A stretch of 64,000 nt of DNA from Mycolicibacterium monacense. Its GTDB lineage: Bacteria > Actinomycetota > Actinomycetes > Mycobacteriales > Mycobacteriaceae. Each line of letters begins with the position of its first letter. The stretch's first letter is position 1. The position numbers were made by a program, and so were the translations under genes. This document shows positions 8,901 to 16,754 of the stretch, in pieces. Below the pieces are notes generated by a model. The model saw only the letters and a list, made by a program, of their open reading frames with translations, ran no database searches and was not told the DNA's origin. The stretch is from the NCBI RefSeq assembly GCF_010731575.1, contig NZ_AP022617.1:4650001-4714000 (forward strand). Reading direction: 5' to 3'.

Positions 8901-10150
8901 CGCCGACCCTGACGTTGAGGCTGCCTGCCCCGACGGAGGTCGCCGCACTGCGCATCACGCCCAGCAAGACCGAGCCGCCCGCCCATCCGCGAATGGTGGC
9001 CGTCGACCTCGGCAACGGACCGCAGGCGCGTCGGCTCTCCGGCGACGGCGACACGGAGACGATCCGACTGACACCCCACCGCACCGACACGATCGCGGTC
9101 TCGCTGCTCGACTGGAACGACATCATCGACCGCACCTCGCTCGGGTTCGACCAGCTCAAACCGCCCGGCCTGGCCGAGGTGACCGCGCTGGACCGGCGCG
9201 GCGACCCGATCGGCGCCGCCGACGCCGGCGAGAACCGCGGCCGGACCGTCGACGTGCCGTGCGGTGCGGGTCCGATCATCGGTGTCGCCGGACAGTTCGT
9301 GCCGACCAGGGTCACCGCCACCGTCGGTGCGCTGCTGGACGGGGAACCGGTGCTCGCGCGACCCTGCCGCACCGAGCCGATCGCGCTACCCGCCGGACAG
9401 CAGGAACTCCTCGTCAGCCCGGGCGCCACGTTCGTGATCGACGGCGTCCAGTTGGCTGCGCCGGCGGCTCGCGACATCACGCCCGCGCCCACGACGCCCG
9501 CCGACACCGGCGCGTGGGGTCCGGACCGCCGCGAGGTGCGGGTCGTTCCCGGCCAACGCGACCGCGTGCTGGTGGTCCCGGAGAGCGTGAACCCGGGCTG
9601 GCAGGCGCGCGGCCCCGGCGGCGACCTGCTGACCCCCGTCGTCGTCAACGGCTGGCAACAGGGCTGGGTGGTGCCCGCGGACACCGAGGGCGCCGTCACG
9701 CTGTCCTTCCGCTCGAACACGCTCTACCGCGCCGGGCTGATCGGCGGTCTGGCGTTGCTTCCGCTGCTCGCGCTGCTGGTCTGGCTGCCCGCGCGGCGCC
9801 GCCGGGACGACGAACCCGCGCACCCATGGCGGGTGCCCGCGGTGGCGGCCGCGGGAGGCGTTTTGGCGGTCGGGGCAGTGATCTCCGGGTGGGCCGGGGT
9901 GGTCGTCGTCGGCGGTGTCCTCGGGGTGCGCTACCTGCTGCGCAACCGGGAACGGCTGCTCGACCGGTTCACGCTCGGCGTGACGGCGGGCGGGCTGACC
10001 CTCGCCGGCGCCGTGCTCTCGCAGCATCCCTGGCGCTCAGTGGACGGCTACGTCGGTTTCGAACCGGGAGTGCAGTTGCTGGCGCTGGTGTCGGTGGCGG
10101 CGCTGGCCGCCTCGGCGGTGCCGGTCAACGCCCGTTCCGCACCGCGATGA
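5981..10150 (+). CDS. aftD: Arabinofuranosyltransferase AftD
   Basis: 1389-residue integral membrane glycosyltransferase of the GT-C type that adds alpha-D-arabinofuranose to arabinogalactan and lipoarabinomannan from decaprenyl-phospho-arabinose. The N-terminal third is strongly hydrophobic (many membrane spans to about residue 420) and starts with FAQSPGQISPDTKLDLTANP, the conserved AftD segment carrying the putative catalytic Asp. The middle and C-terminal parts are periplasmic with F5/8-type carbohydrate-binding features (DADTSTSWVSNALQAALGQW, GDGDPRTAWTAPQR), and the end has a further membrane cluster. The length agrees with known AftD (about 1400). ATG 5981 is the only standard start, but homology recalled from Rv0236c suggests several more residues upstream (QPLSRRW). 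The 3' end overlaps the convergent MFS gene by 26 bases. Confidence 0.95.
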   Translation: MWVAAVAALVLTFAQSPGQISPDTKLDLTANPLRFLARAANLWNSELPFGQAQNQAYGYLFPHGTFFLAGDLLGLPGWVTQRLWWALLLTVGFWGVVRVAEALGLGSPTSRVIGAVAYALSPRVLTTLGALSSETLPMMLAPWVLLPVILALRGEGSVRRLAARSAGAIALMGAVNAVATLTGCLAAVLWWACHRPNRLWWRFTAWWFGCAALAVLWWVVPLLLLGRISPPFLDFIESSGVTTQWMSLTEMLRGTGSWTPFVAPTATAGSTLVTGSLAVLATTLVAAAGMAGLALRSMPARGRLITMLLVGVALLAAGYAGGLGSPFADAVQAFLDGDGTPLRNLQKLDPVLRLPLALGVIHLLARIPLPGSAPRPVWLHAFAHPEKDRRVAVGIVVLAALTAATSLAWTGRLTPPGAFTAIPGYWHETAAWLDAHNTGDPTAGRVLVAPGAPFATQVWGSSHDEPLQVLGESPWGVRDSIPLTPPETIRALDSVQRLFAAGRPSAGLADTLARQGISYVVVRNDLDPESSRSARPVLVHRAIDGSPGLTRVAQFGDPVGPGTLEGFVSDSGLRPRYPAVEIYRVDAQHNPSTPYLVDAEAMARVDGAPEALLRLDERRRLLDRPPLGPMLLTADAERAGLPAPLVTVTDTPTARETDYGRVDDHSSAIRTPDDPRNTFNRVPDYPSAGADVVYGRWTGGRLSVSSSAADSTALPHVAPATGPTAAIDADTSTSWVSNALQAALGQWLQVDFDKPVTNATITVTPSATAVGAQVRRMEVATVNGTSTLRFEEAGKPLTVALPYGETPWVRITATGTDDGSAGVQFGITDLSVTQYDANGFATPIQLRHTVEVPGPPAGSAVGLWDLGSELLGRQGCVDSPDGVKCAAAMALSPEEPVNLSRTLAVPAPTSVQPTVWVRARQGPRLAELIRQPDTTVVAGDADALDVLGSSYAAGDGDPRTAWTAPQRVVQHRTPPTLTLRLPAPTEVAALRITPSKTEPPAHPRMVAVDLGNGPQARRLSGDGDTETIRLTPHRTDTIAVSLLDWNDIIDRTSLGFDQLKPPGLAEVTALDRRGDPIGAADAGENRGRTVDVPCGAGPIIGVAGQFVPTRVTATVGALLDGEPVLARPCRTEPIALPAGQQELLVSPGATFVIDGVQLAAPAARDITPAPTTPADTGAWGPDRREVRVVPGQRDRVLVVPESVNPGWQARGPGGDLLTPVVVNGWQQGWVVPADTEGAVTLSFRSNTLYRAGLIGGLALLPLLALLVWLPARRRRDDEPAHPWRVPAVAAAGGVLAVGAVISGWAGVVVVGGVLGVRYLLRNRERLLDRFTLGVTAGGLTLAGAVLSQHPWRSVDGYVGFEPGVQLLALVSVAALAASAVPVNARSAPR

Positions 10151-11726
10151 AATGCCGCAGCGTCGACTCGCCGTGGACGTAGCCCTCGATCTCACGCTCG
10201 AGGGCCAGATCGAGGGCGGTCTGGCGCACCAGATGCTGGCGCAGATGTTCGTCCCATGACCGGACGAGGAAGAGTTCCACGAAGGTGTCGGCGGACTCGC
10301 CGCTGCGGAAGATCCCCCACTCCATCGCGCCGGTCCGCTGCCGAGACCGCCGGACCCGCTGCATGAGCGCCAGGAAACCCGCCTCGTCCTCCGGCGCCAC
10401 GACGTAGGACTGCAGCACCACCACCGGTCCGTCCTGCGGATCGGGCTCGAACACCAGCGCCGGCTCACCCCAGTGCGCCGACGGCGTCACGTCGAGCGTG
10501 CCGGTGGCCGGGTGCAGCGGCCACCATGCGACCGACACCCCGCACACGATCAGCAGGGCAGCGCTGATCAGCAACGCCGTCACCCCGCTCGTCGCGCCCG
10601 CGACCACACCCCAGACCAACGAGCCGATCGCCTGACTTCCGGTGAAGACCAACTGGTAGACCGACAGTCCGCGCGCCCGCACCCAGGCGGGCAGGCTCAG
10701 CTGCATCGAGGCGTTGAGGGTCGACATCGTGAGCAGCCACGCCACCCCGCCCACCACCAGCGCGGCGAGCACCGCGGCCAGCACGTGCACCGTCGCGAGT
10801 ACCACGGTGGCACCGGCGAAACCGACCGCACCCATCACCATCAGCTGGTTCTGGCCGAAGCGGGCATGCAGCCGCGACAACACCACCGCACCCAGCACCG
10901 CCCCGACACCCAGCGCGCCGAGCAGCAGCCCGTACCCCGACGACGACAGGTTCAGCTGGTTGGCGGCGATCACCGCGAGCAGACCCCACAGCGCGCTGGC
11001 GGGTGCGGTGAACAGCACGGTCCGCAACAGGATCCGCCGGATCACCGGTGAGCTGCGGATGTACCGCCGGCCCGCACTCAGCGCGGATATCGGCCGCTCG
11101 AGAGGCATCGTCGCCTCCTCCACGGGCCGCCGCCACCAGAGCAGCACCATGACGATGCCGATGAACGAGAACGCATTGAGCGCGAACACCGTGGTGGGCC
11201 CCGACAGCGACACCAGGACGCCGGCGACCGCCGGGCCGATCGCCCGGGCGCCGTTCACGCTCATGCTGGCCAACGCCGCCGCGGCCGGAATCTGTTCGCG
11301 CGGGACGAGTTCCGGTTGAATGGCCTGCCACGCCGGCGTCGTCAGGGCCTGCCCACACCCGATCAGGAAGAGCAGAAGCAGCAGCACGGTGGGTGTCGCG
11401 AGGCCGAAGCCGGTCAACATCGCCAGCGCCGCCACCCCCGACGCCATCGCGGCCTGGGTGGCGATCAGCAGCCGGCGCCGGTCGATCAGATCGGCGAGCA
11501 CACCCGACGGCAACGCCAGCAGCATGATCGGCAGCGTCGTCGCGGTCTGCACCAGCGGCACGAGTACCGCGGCACCGGGGTCGCCGACCAGCATCCACTG
11601 TGCACCCACCGTCTGCATCCACGTGCCGAGGTTCGAGACGAACTGCGCGATCCACAGCGCGCGGTAGACAGGAGAGGAGAACGGCGCCCACGAGGACACC
11701 ACGGGTCGTGTTTGCGGTGTGGCCAT
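10125..11726 (-). CDS. MFS exporter with C-terminal ABM-like domain
   Basis: 533-residue inner-membrane protein. Residues 1-405 form a 12-span major facilitator of the MFS_3 (EntS-like, transmembrane secretion effector) group, beginning SPVYRALWIAQFVSNLGTWM. Residues about 420-533 are soluble (VVVLQSYVVAPEDEAGFLAL ... WDEHLRQHLVRQT) and look like a ferredoxin-like antibiotic-biosynthesis-monooxygenase domain. This fusion recurs in the MFS_3 group. GAGGAGG just before ATG 11726 fixes the start. The stop lies inside the end of aftD. Substrate unknown; family members export siderophores or small metabolites. It is divergent from the php-like gene. Confidence 0.88.
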   Translation of the reverse strand: MATPQTRPVVSSWAPFSSPVYRALWIAQFVSNLGTWMQTVGAQWMLVGDPGAAVLVPLVQTATTLPIMLLALPSGVLADLIDRRRLLIATQAAMASGVAALAMLTGFGLATPTVLLLLLFLIGCGQALTTPAWQAIQPELVPREQIPAAAALASMSVNGARAIGPAVAGVLVSLSGPTTVFALNAFSFIGIVMVLLWWRRPVEEATMPLERPISALSAGRRYIRSSPVIRRILLRTVLFTAPASALWGLLAVIAANQLNLSSSGYGLLLGALGVGAVLGAVVLSRLHARFGQNQLMVMGAVGFAGATVVLATVHVLAAVLAALVVGGVAWLLTMSTLNASMQLSLPAWVRARGLSVYQLVFTGSQAIGSLVWGVVAGATSGVTALLISAALLIVCGVSVAWWPLHPATGTLDVTPSAHWGEPALVFEPDPQDGPVVVLQSYVVAPEDEAGFLALMQRVRRSRQRTGAMEWGIFRSGESADTFVELFLVRSWDEHLRQHLVRQTALDLALEREIEGYVHGESTLRHFIAVRNGR

Positions 11727-11809
11727 GCGGCTTCCTCCTCGGGTCCGCTAGCGGGTACCCACTGCGGCGCCGATCCCCGCAAACCACGCCCCCGCAGCAC
11801 ACCGCCCCC

Positions 11810-11815
11810 TAGCAT
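11810..11815 (+). promoter_or_regulatory. -10 box TAGCAT, leaderless start of the php gene
   Basis: TAGCAT (TANNNT class) ends seven bases before GTG 11823, so transcription should begin at or next to the start codon. No ribosome site precedes the GTG, which fits a leaderless mRNA and supports this start over the much longer open frame. Confidence 0.5.
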
Positions 11816-11822
11816 CGGGCCT

Positions 11823-12800
11823 GTGCCACAGTTGAATACCGCGGCGGGAACCATCGACACCGCCGGCCTCGGCGTCACGCTCATGCATGAGCATGTGTTC
11901 ATCATGACCACGGAGATCCTGCTCAACTACCCGGACGCGTGGGGTGACGAGGCCAAGCGCGAGGCCGACGCGATCGCCCGGCTCGACGAGCTGAAGGCAC
12001 GCGGGGTCGACACCATCGTCGACCTGACCGTGGTCGGACTGGGCCGCTACATCCCGCGCATCGCGCGTATCGCCGCGGCCACCGACCTCAACATCGTCGT
12101 GGCCACCGGGCTGTACACCTACAACGACGTCCCGTTCTTCTTCCACTTCACCGGCCCCGGCACCGCGCTGGGCGGGCCGGAGGTGATGGTCGACATGTTC
12201 GTGCGCGACATCGAGCACGGTATCGCCGACACCGGGGTCAAGGCCGCGATCCTCAAGTGCGCCACCGACGAACCCGGGCTCACCCCCGGTGTGGAGCGGG
12301 TGCTGCGCGCGGTCGCGCAGGCGCACCGCCGGACCGGCGTGCCGATCTCGACCCACACCCATGCCGCCACCCGGCGGGGGCTGGACCAGCAGCGCATCTT
12401 CGCCGAGGAGGGCGTCGACCTGTCGCGGGTGGTGATCGGGCACTCCGGCGACACCACCGACCTGGACTACCTCGAAGCGCTGATGGCGGCAGGCTCCTAC
12501 ATCGGCATGGACCGCTTCGGGGTCGATGCGTTCCTCGGGTTCGCGGACCGGGTGGCGACCGTGGCGGCACTGTGCCAACGCGGCCACGCCGGTCAGATGG
12601 TCCTGTCCCACGACGCCTCGTGCTACTTCGACGCACTGCCGGAGGAGACCGTCGCGCAGACGATGCCGAACTGGCACTATCTGCACATCCACAACGACGT
12701 GCTGCCCGCGCTGCGCGCCCGTGGCGTCACCGACGAACAGCTCACCACGATGCTCGTCGACAATCCCCGACGGATCTTCGAGCATTCGGGCGGGTACTGA
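11823..12800 (+). CDS. php: Phosphotriesterase-like lactonase
   Basis: 325-residue TIM-barrel enzyme of the phosphotriesterase family. Metal ligands visible are HEH at residues 22-24 (MHEHVF), the bridging Lys in AILKCATDEPG, His in STHTHAA and VIGHSGDT, and Asp in LSHDASCYFD. The length matches M. tuberculosis Php (Rv0230c, 326 residues), where such proteins act mainly as lactonases on acyl-homoserine or other lactones with weak phosphotriesterase activity. GTG 11823 is chosen because a -10 box lies seven bases upstream and the protein then starts at the usual family N-terminus. The AMP-ligase gene follows after one base, so the two are co-transcribed. Confidence 0.9.
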   Translation: MPQLNTAAGTIDTAGLGVTLMHEHVFIMTTEILLNYPDAWGDEAKREADAIARLDELKARGVDTIVDLTVVGLGRYIPRIARIAAATDLNIVVATGLYTYNDVPFFFHFTGPGTALGGPEVMVDMFVRDIEHGIADTGVKAAILKCATDEPGLTPGVERVLRAVAQAHRRTGVPISTHTHAATRRGLDQQRIFAEEGVDLSRVVIGHSGDTTDLDYLEALMAAGSYIGMDRFGVDAFLGFADRVATVAALCQRGHAGQMVLSHDASCYFDALPEETVAQTMPNWHYLHIHNDVLPALRARGVTDEQLTTMLVDNPRRIFEHSGGY

Positions 12801-12801
12801 G

Positions 12802-14277
12802 ATGGTCGACGGCGTACCCCCGATCGGGACGCAGTTCTCGGCCCTGGCCGCCCGAAATCCCGACGCACCGGCGCTGACGTGCGCCGGGCGCACCGTCACC
12901 CGCGGTGAACTCGACGCGACGACCAACCGGCTGGCCCGCGCGTACGCCGAACTCGGTGTGCGCCAAGGTGATTACGTCACCATACTGCTGCCCAACTCGA
13001 TCGCCTGGGTGGAGGCGGTGCTGGCGACGTGGAAACTGGGCGCGGTGCCGCAGCCGCTGTCTGCCCGGCTCCCGGATGCCGAACTGTCCGCACTGCTGGC
13101 GCTGCGCCCACCCGCCCTGCTCGTCGGGCGTGTCGACCCCAACGACGTATCTCCCTCTGTCCCGGCGGATTTCACGCCGGACCCGGCGTTGCCGGCCGAC
13201 CCGCTTCCGGAGGCCGTCTCACCGGCGTGGAAATCGATGGCCTCCGGCGGCAGCACCGGCAGACCGAAGCTCATCGAGGCCGGCGGTGACAGCCGGGTGC
13301 CGTCGGCGATCGGTCTGCCCCTGGGCGCCGAGGACGGTGACGTCAACATGGTGTCGGTGCCGCTGAGCCACAACACGGGGTTCACCACGTTCGCGATCGG
13401 GCTGCTGATGGGCCATCACCTGGTGCTGATGCCGCGGTTCGAACCACACGAGTTCCTGCGCCTGGTGAGCGAACACCGGGTGACCTTCCTGACCACCGTG
13501 CCGACGATCATGCAGCGACTGCTGCCCGTGTACCGGGCCGACCCCGATGCCTACGACCTGTCGTCGATCCGGCGGTTCTGGCATGTCGGCGCGCCCTGCC
13601 CGCCCGCGGTCAAGGAGGCGTGGATCGGGCTGCTGGGACCGCAGGCGCTCTGGGAACTGTACGGCGGCACCGAGTTACAGGCGCTGACGTTCATCTCCGG
13701 CGACCAGTGGCTGACCCATCGCGGGTCGGTCGGCACGGTGGTGGCCGGGGAGATGACAGTGCTCGACGACGACGGCAACACCTGCCCGCCCGGCGTCGTC
13801 GGCGAGATCTACATGCGCCGCTCCCCGGGCGCCGCCCCCACCTACCGCTACATCGGCAGCACCGCCAAGAGCCGCGACGGGTGGGATTCACTCGGCGATC
13901 TGGGCTACTTCGACGAGGACGGCTTCCTCTACCTCAACGACAGGCGCGTCGACATGTTCACCGTCGGCGGCCGCAACGTCTATCCGGCCGAGATCGAGTC
14001 GGCGCTCTCGGCGCATCCGGACGTCCTGTCGTGCCTCGTCGTCGGCGTCCCGGACGACGACCTCGGTCAAGTGCCCCACGCACTCGTGCAGCGGGCACCC
14101 GGATCGGCGCTCGACGAGGCGGCGGTGACGGCGTTCGTGGCCGAGCGCCTGGCCGGCTACAAGGTGCCGCGCACCGTCGAGTTCAGCGAGCATCCGCTGC
14201 GCGACGACGCGGGTAAGGCCCGTCGCTCCGCCGTCCGCGCCGAGGTCATCGCGAGATCGGCTCGGGCACGTCGCTGA
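12802..14277 (+). CDS. AMP-forming acyl-CoA synthetase
   Basis: 491-residue ANL-superfamily acid-CoA ligase. Motifs in order: P-loop SGGSTGRPKLI, the adenine/acyl-binding YGGTE, hinge region GDLGYFDEDGFLYLNDR, and the C-terminal catalytic Lys in DDAGKARR. It activates a carboxylic acid to an acyl-adenylate and then a CoA thioester in the cytosol. ATG 12802 starts one base after the php stop, so the lactone-opening enzyme and the ligase could act in sequence on a hydroxy-acid; that link is inference. The 3' end overlaps the convergent acyltransferase by 32 bases. Confidence 0.9.
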   Translation: MVDGVPPIGTQFSALAARNPDAPALTCAGRTVTRGELDATTNRLARAYAELGVRQGDYVTILLPNSIAWVEAVLATWKLGAVPQPLSARLPDAELSALLALRPPALLVGRVDPNDVSPSVPADFTPDPALPADPLPEAVSPAWKSMASGGSTGRPKLIEAGGDSRVPSAIGLPLGAEDGDVNMVSVPLSHNTGFTTFAIGLLMGHHLVLMPRFEPHEFLRLVSEHRVTFLTTVPTIMQRLLPVYRADPDAYDLSSIRRFWHVGAPCPPAVKEAWIGLLGPQALWELYGGTELQALTFISGDQWLTHRGSVGTVVAGEMTVLDDDGNTCPPGVVGEIYMRRSPGAAPTYRYIGSTAKSRDGWDSLGDLGYFDEDGFLYLNDRRVDMFTVGGRNVYPAEIESALSAHPDVLSCLVVGVPDDDLGQVPHALVQRAPGSALDEAAVTAFVAERLAGYKVPRTVEFSEHPLRDDAGKARRSAVRAEVIARSARARR

Positions 14278-15424
14278 CCGAACTGTCCAGCGGCGGCGCC
14301 CTGTGCGTCGGCGTGGCCCGTCGGAACTCCCAGCGCCGCAGCGCCTCCCGGGCCGGGCTCTCCACGAGCGCGTAGCTCACCGCAGCGAGCGCGAAGCCGA
14401 ACAGCAGGGTCAGCGCCAGCACCGACGGCATGTGCCCGTTGAACGCGAACTCCCCCACCATCGGGAACACCATCGCCAGCGCCGCGAGGTGCCAGATGAA
14501 CAGCCCGTAGGACCAGCGCCCCAGCGTCACCATCACCCGGCTGCCCAGGATCCGGTGCGGGGTGTCCGGCCGGTCGAGCACCAGCGGCGCCAGCAGCGCC
14601 CCGGCCACCACCGCGCCCATCGCCGTCTTGAGGATGACCTGGCCGATGGTGCCCGGCTGCAGGCCCTCACGGCCGGCCAGCGGTGAGGCGGCGACCGAGA
14701 AGGCCGCCACCACGATCGCGGCCATCAGGATGCGTCGGCGCGCCAGCCGGTGGGCCCACCCGACCTGCGTGACGGTCAGTTCTGCCAGCACCATGCCCGC
14801 GGCGAACCAGGAGAAGAAGGCCGGCGGCCAGTTCCAGAGGTTGTGGCCGGAGTCGGGGTCCGACGGGATGTAGACCCAGAACAGGCTCGCCACCGCGGCG
14901 CCGACGATGACCGGGATCCGAGCCCGGACCGGCACCCGTCGCACCAACAGCGCCAGCAGCGGCAACACGAGATAGAAACTGACCTCGACCGACAGGCTCC
15001 ACATCTGGGTCAGCCCCGCGGTCAGGGTGAGCGGGACGTAGATCTGGGTGAGGCTCAGGTTGGCCAGCCACACCGTGAGGTCCGGTTTGGTGTCCGGGAA
15101 CAGCGACAGGATGATCACGACCGCGACCAGATAACCAGGCATGATGCGGACGATGCGTGAGCGGAGGTAGTGGGCGGTCGGCGGGGCGGTTCGCAGTCCC
15201 CGCGCCGCGGCGGCGTGCCCGCGCCACAGCAGGAACCCCGAGAGCGCGAAGAACACCGCGACCGCCAGGTCGAACCGTCCGAAGAACCGGCCGTCGGCAC
15301 CGCTGGTGTGCCCGGTCTGGAAGGCCACGTGGGTGACGACGACGCCGATGGCCGCGCAGGCGCGCATGCCCTCGACGGCGGGCAGGAACGACCGCGTCCC
15401 GCCGATCTCCGCGCTGCTCGTCAC
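14246..15424 (-). CDS. Membrane acyltransferase 3 family protein (Rv0228-like)
   Basis: 392-residue integral membrane protein with about ten spans. The N-terminus RSFLPAVEGMRACAAIGVVVTHV has the AT3 signature (L.....GlRa.A...V...H, active-site His), and SVEVSFYLVLPLLALLV is the second conserved AT3 block (W.L.VE..FY). Such proteins O-acylate extracytoplasmic carbohydrates or lipids using acyl-CoA. The gene sits beside DUF3068, membrane, GT4 and methyltransferase genes in the order remembered for Rv0228-Rv0224c, so it probably modifies an envelope glycan or glycolipid. It is divergent from the DUF3068 gene across 127 bases. Confidence 0.88.
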   Translation of the reverse strand: MTSSAEIGGTRSFLPAVEGMRACAAIGVVVTHVAFQTGHTSGADGRFFGRFDLAVAVFFALSGFLLWRGHAAAARGLRTAPPTAHYLRSRIVRIMPGYLVAVVIILSLFPDTKPDLTVWLANLSLTQIYVPLTLTAGLTQMWSLSVEVSFYLVLPLLALLVRRVPVRARIPVIVGAAVASLFWVYIPSDPDSGHNLWNWPPAFFSWFAAGMVLAELTVTQVGWAHRLARRRILMAAIVVAAFSVAASPLAGREGLQPGTIGQVILKTAMGAVVAGALLAPLVLDRPDTPHRILGSRVMVTLGRWSYGLFIWHLAALAMVFPMVGEFAFNGHMPSVLALTLLFGFALAAVSYALVESPAREALRRWEFRRATPTHRAPPLDSSVSDVPEPISR

Positions 15425-15506
15425 GGCGACCAGTGTGCCAGCGCGACAGGGCTGAGCCGGGCGCGGTGGAGGTCTCGTAGTAAGTTCCCGCCTTAATGTC
15501 TGCTGT

Positions 15507-15512
15507 TAGGGT
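15507..15512 (+). promoter_or_regulatory. -10 box TAGGGT of the DUF3068 operon
   Basis: TAGGGT in the acyltransferase/DUF3068 divergent gap, about 40 bases before the TTG start, giving a short leader that carries AAGGAGG at 15539-15545. The -35 region (around TTCCCG, 16 bases upstream) is weak. Confidence 0.4.
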
Positions 15513-15551
15513 CAAACGGGTTTTGCCGTCCCGAGCCGAAGGAGGCACGGT

Positions 15552-16754
15552 TTGAACCGCGCAGTGGCGCTGCGGATCGCGGCGTGCGGACTCATGGGGC
15601 TCGGTGCTGCCCTGCTGATCGCCGCGCTGTTGCTGTCCACCTATACCAAGGGCAAGATCTCGAAGGTTCCGCTGGACATCGACACGACGTTGATCAGCGA
15701 CGGAACGGGTACCGCCTTCGATCCGGCGTCGCTGCTGGGCGAACGATTCGTCGTCGACCGGGACATCCCGATGGCCTTCCAGCAGCAGATCACCGTGGAA
15801 TCACCGTCGAACGCCGACGTGGTGACCCTGCAGGTCGGCAGCACGCTGCGCCGCACCGACAAGCAGCAGGACAACGGTCTGCTGCTGGCGATGGTCGACA
15901 CCGTGACCATGGACCGGTCCTCGGCGATGGCGGTGACCAGTGAGAGCAATCCGGGTGGCGCGGTGCAGAAGCCGCGGGCCATCGAGGACGATCAGCCGCC
16001 GACCAACATCGCGCTGCCGCACGACGGGTTGACCTACCGGTTCCCGTTCGACACGGAGAAGAAGACCTACCCGCTGTTCGACCCGATCGCCCAGAAGGCC
16101 TACGACGCCAACTACGACGGCGAAGAAGACGTCAACGGGTTGACCACCTACAAGTTCACCCAGAACGTCGGCTACGACGCCGAGGGCAAGCTGGTCGAAC
16201 CGGTGAAGTACGCCTCACTGTACGAAGACGACGCCGACGCTCAGGTCACCGCCCGCGCCGCGCTCTGGGGAGTCGAGGGCGATCCCGAAGAGCCGATCAC
16301 GATGAGCCGGTTCTACGCCGCCGAGCGCACCCTGTGGGTCGATCCGGTGTCGGGCACCATCGTCAAATCCGACGAGCACGGCTACCACTACTACGCCCGG
16401 GACGCCTTGCGGCCCGAGGTGACCTTCGCCGACTACAAGGTCACGACGAACGAGGAGTCGGTGGAGTCGCAGGTGGCCAGCGCCCGCAGCGAACGCGACC
16501 GCGTCGCGCTCTGGGGCCGCATCCTGCCGATCACCTTCACGGCGGTCGGGCTGGTGTTGCTCGTGGGCGGTGCGCTGCTCGGCTCGTTCAGCCTGCGCGC
16601 GGAGTCGGCACTGATCGATCCGGGACTCGACGAGGCCGACCACGGGTTCTTCCAGCGCGACGACGCCGGCGAACCGGTGCCGGGCGCCGAGGCCAAGACC
16701 GAGAAGCTGCCGGCCCAGCGGCCGACCGATCTACCGCCCGACAGACCGGTCTGA
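15552..16754 (+). CDS. DUF3068 membrane-anchored protein (Rv0227c-like)
   Basis: 400-residue protein with an N-terminal membrane anchor (about residues 5-30), a large extracytoplasmic domain of about 290 residues, and a second membrane span (about residues 324-347) followed by a charged cytoplasmic tail. The start codon is TTG, supported by AAGGAGG seven bases upstream; the next in-frame starts would remove the anchor. This is the DUF3068 family, confined to mycolate-bearing actinobacteria, with related porin-associated membership claimed for corynebacteria. Rv0227c has the same order of neighbours. The downstream membrane gene begins inside or right at its stop. Function unknown. Confidence 0.88.
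   Translation: MNRAVALRIAACGLMGLGAALLIAALLLSTYTKGKISKVPLDIDTTLISDGTGTAFDPASLLGERFVVDRDIPMAFQQQITVESPSNADVVTLQVGSTLRRTDKQQDNGLLLAMVDTVTMDRSSAMAVTSESNPGGAVQKPRAIEDDQPPTNIALPHDGLTYRFPFDTEKKTYPLFDPIAQKAYDANYDGEEDVNGLTTYKFTQNVGYDAEGKLVEPVKYASLYEDDADAQVTARAALWGVEGDPEEPITMSRFYAAERTLWVDPVSGTIVKSDEHGYHYYARDALRPEVTFADYKVTTNEESVESQVASARSERDRVALWGRILPITFTAVGLVLLVGGALLGSFSLRAESALIDPGLDEADHGFFQRDDAGEPVPGAEAKTEKLPAQRPTDLPPDRPV

Noticed and set aside
7196..9079. Long minus-strand open frame (627 codons) inside aftD
   Set aside because: Low-complexity Arg/Gly-rich translation opposite a well-supported gene; no motif, promoter or ribosome site.
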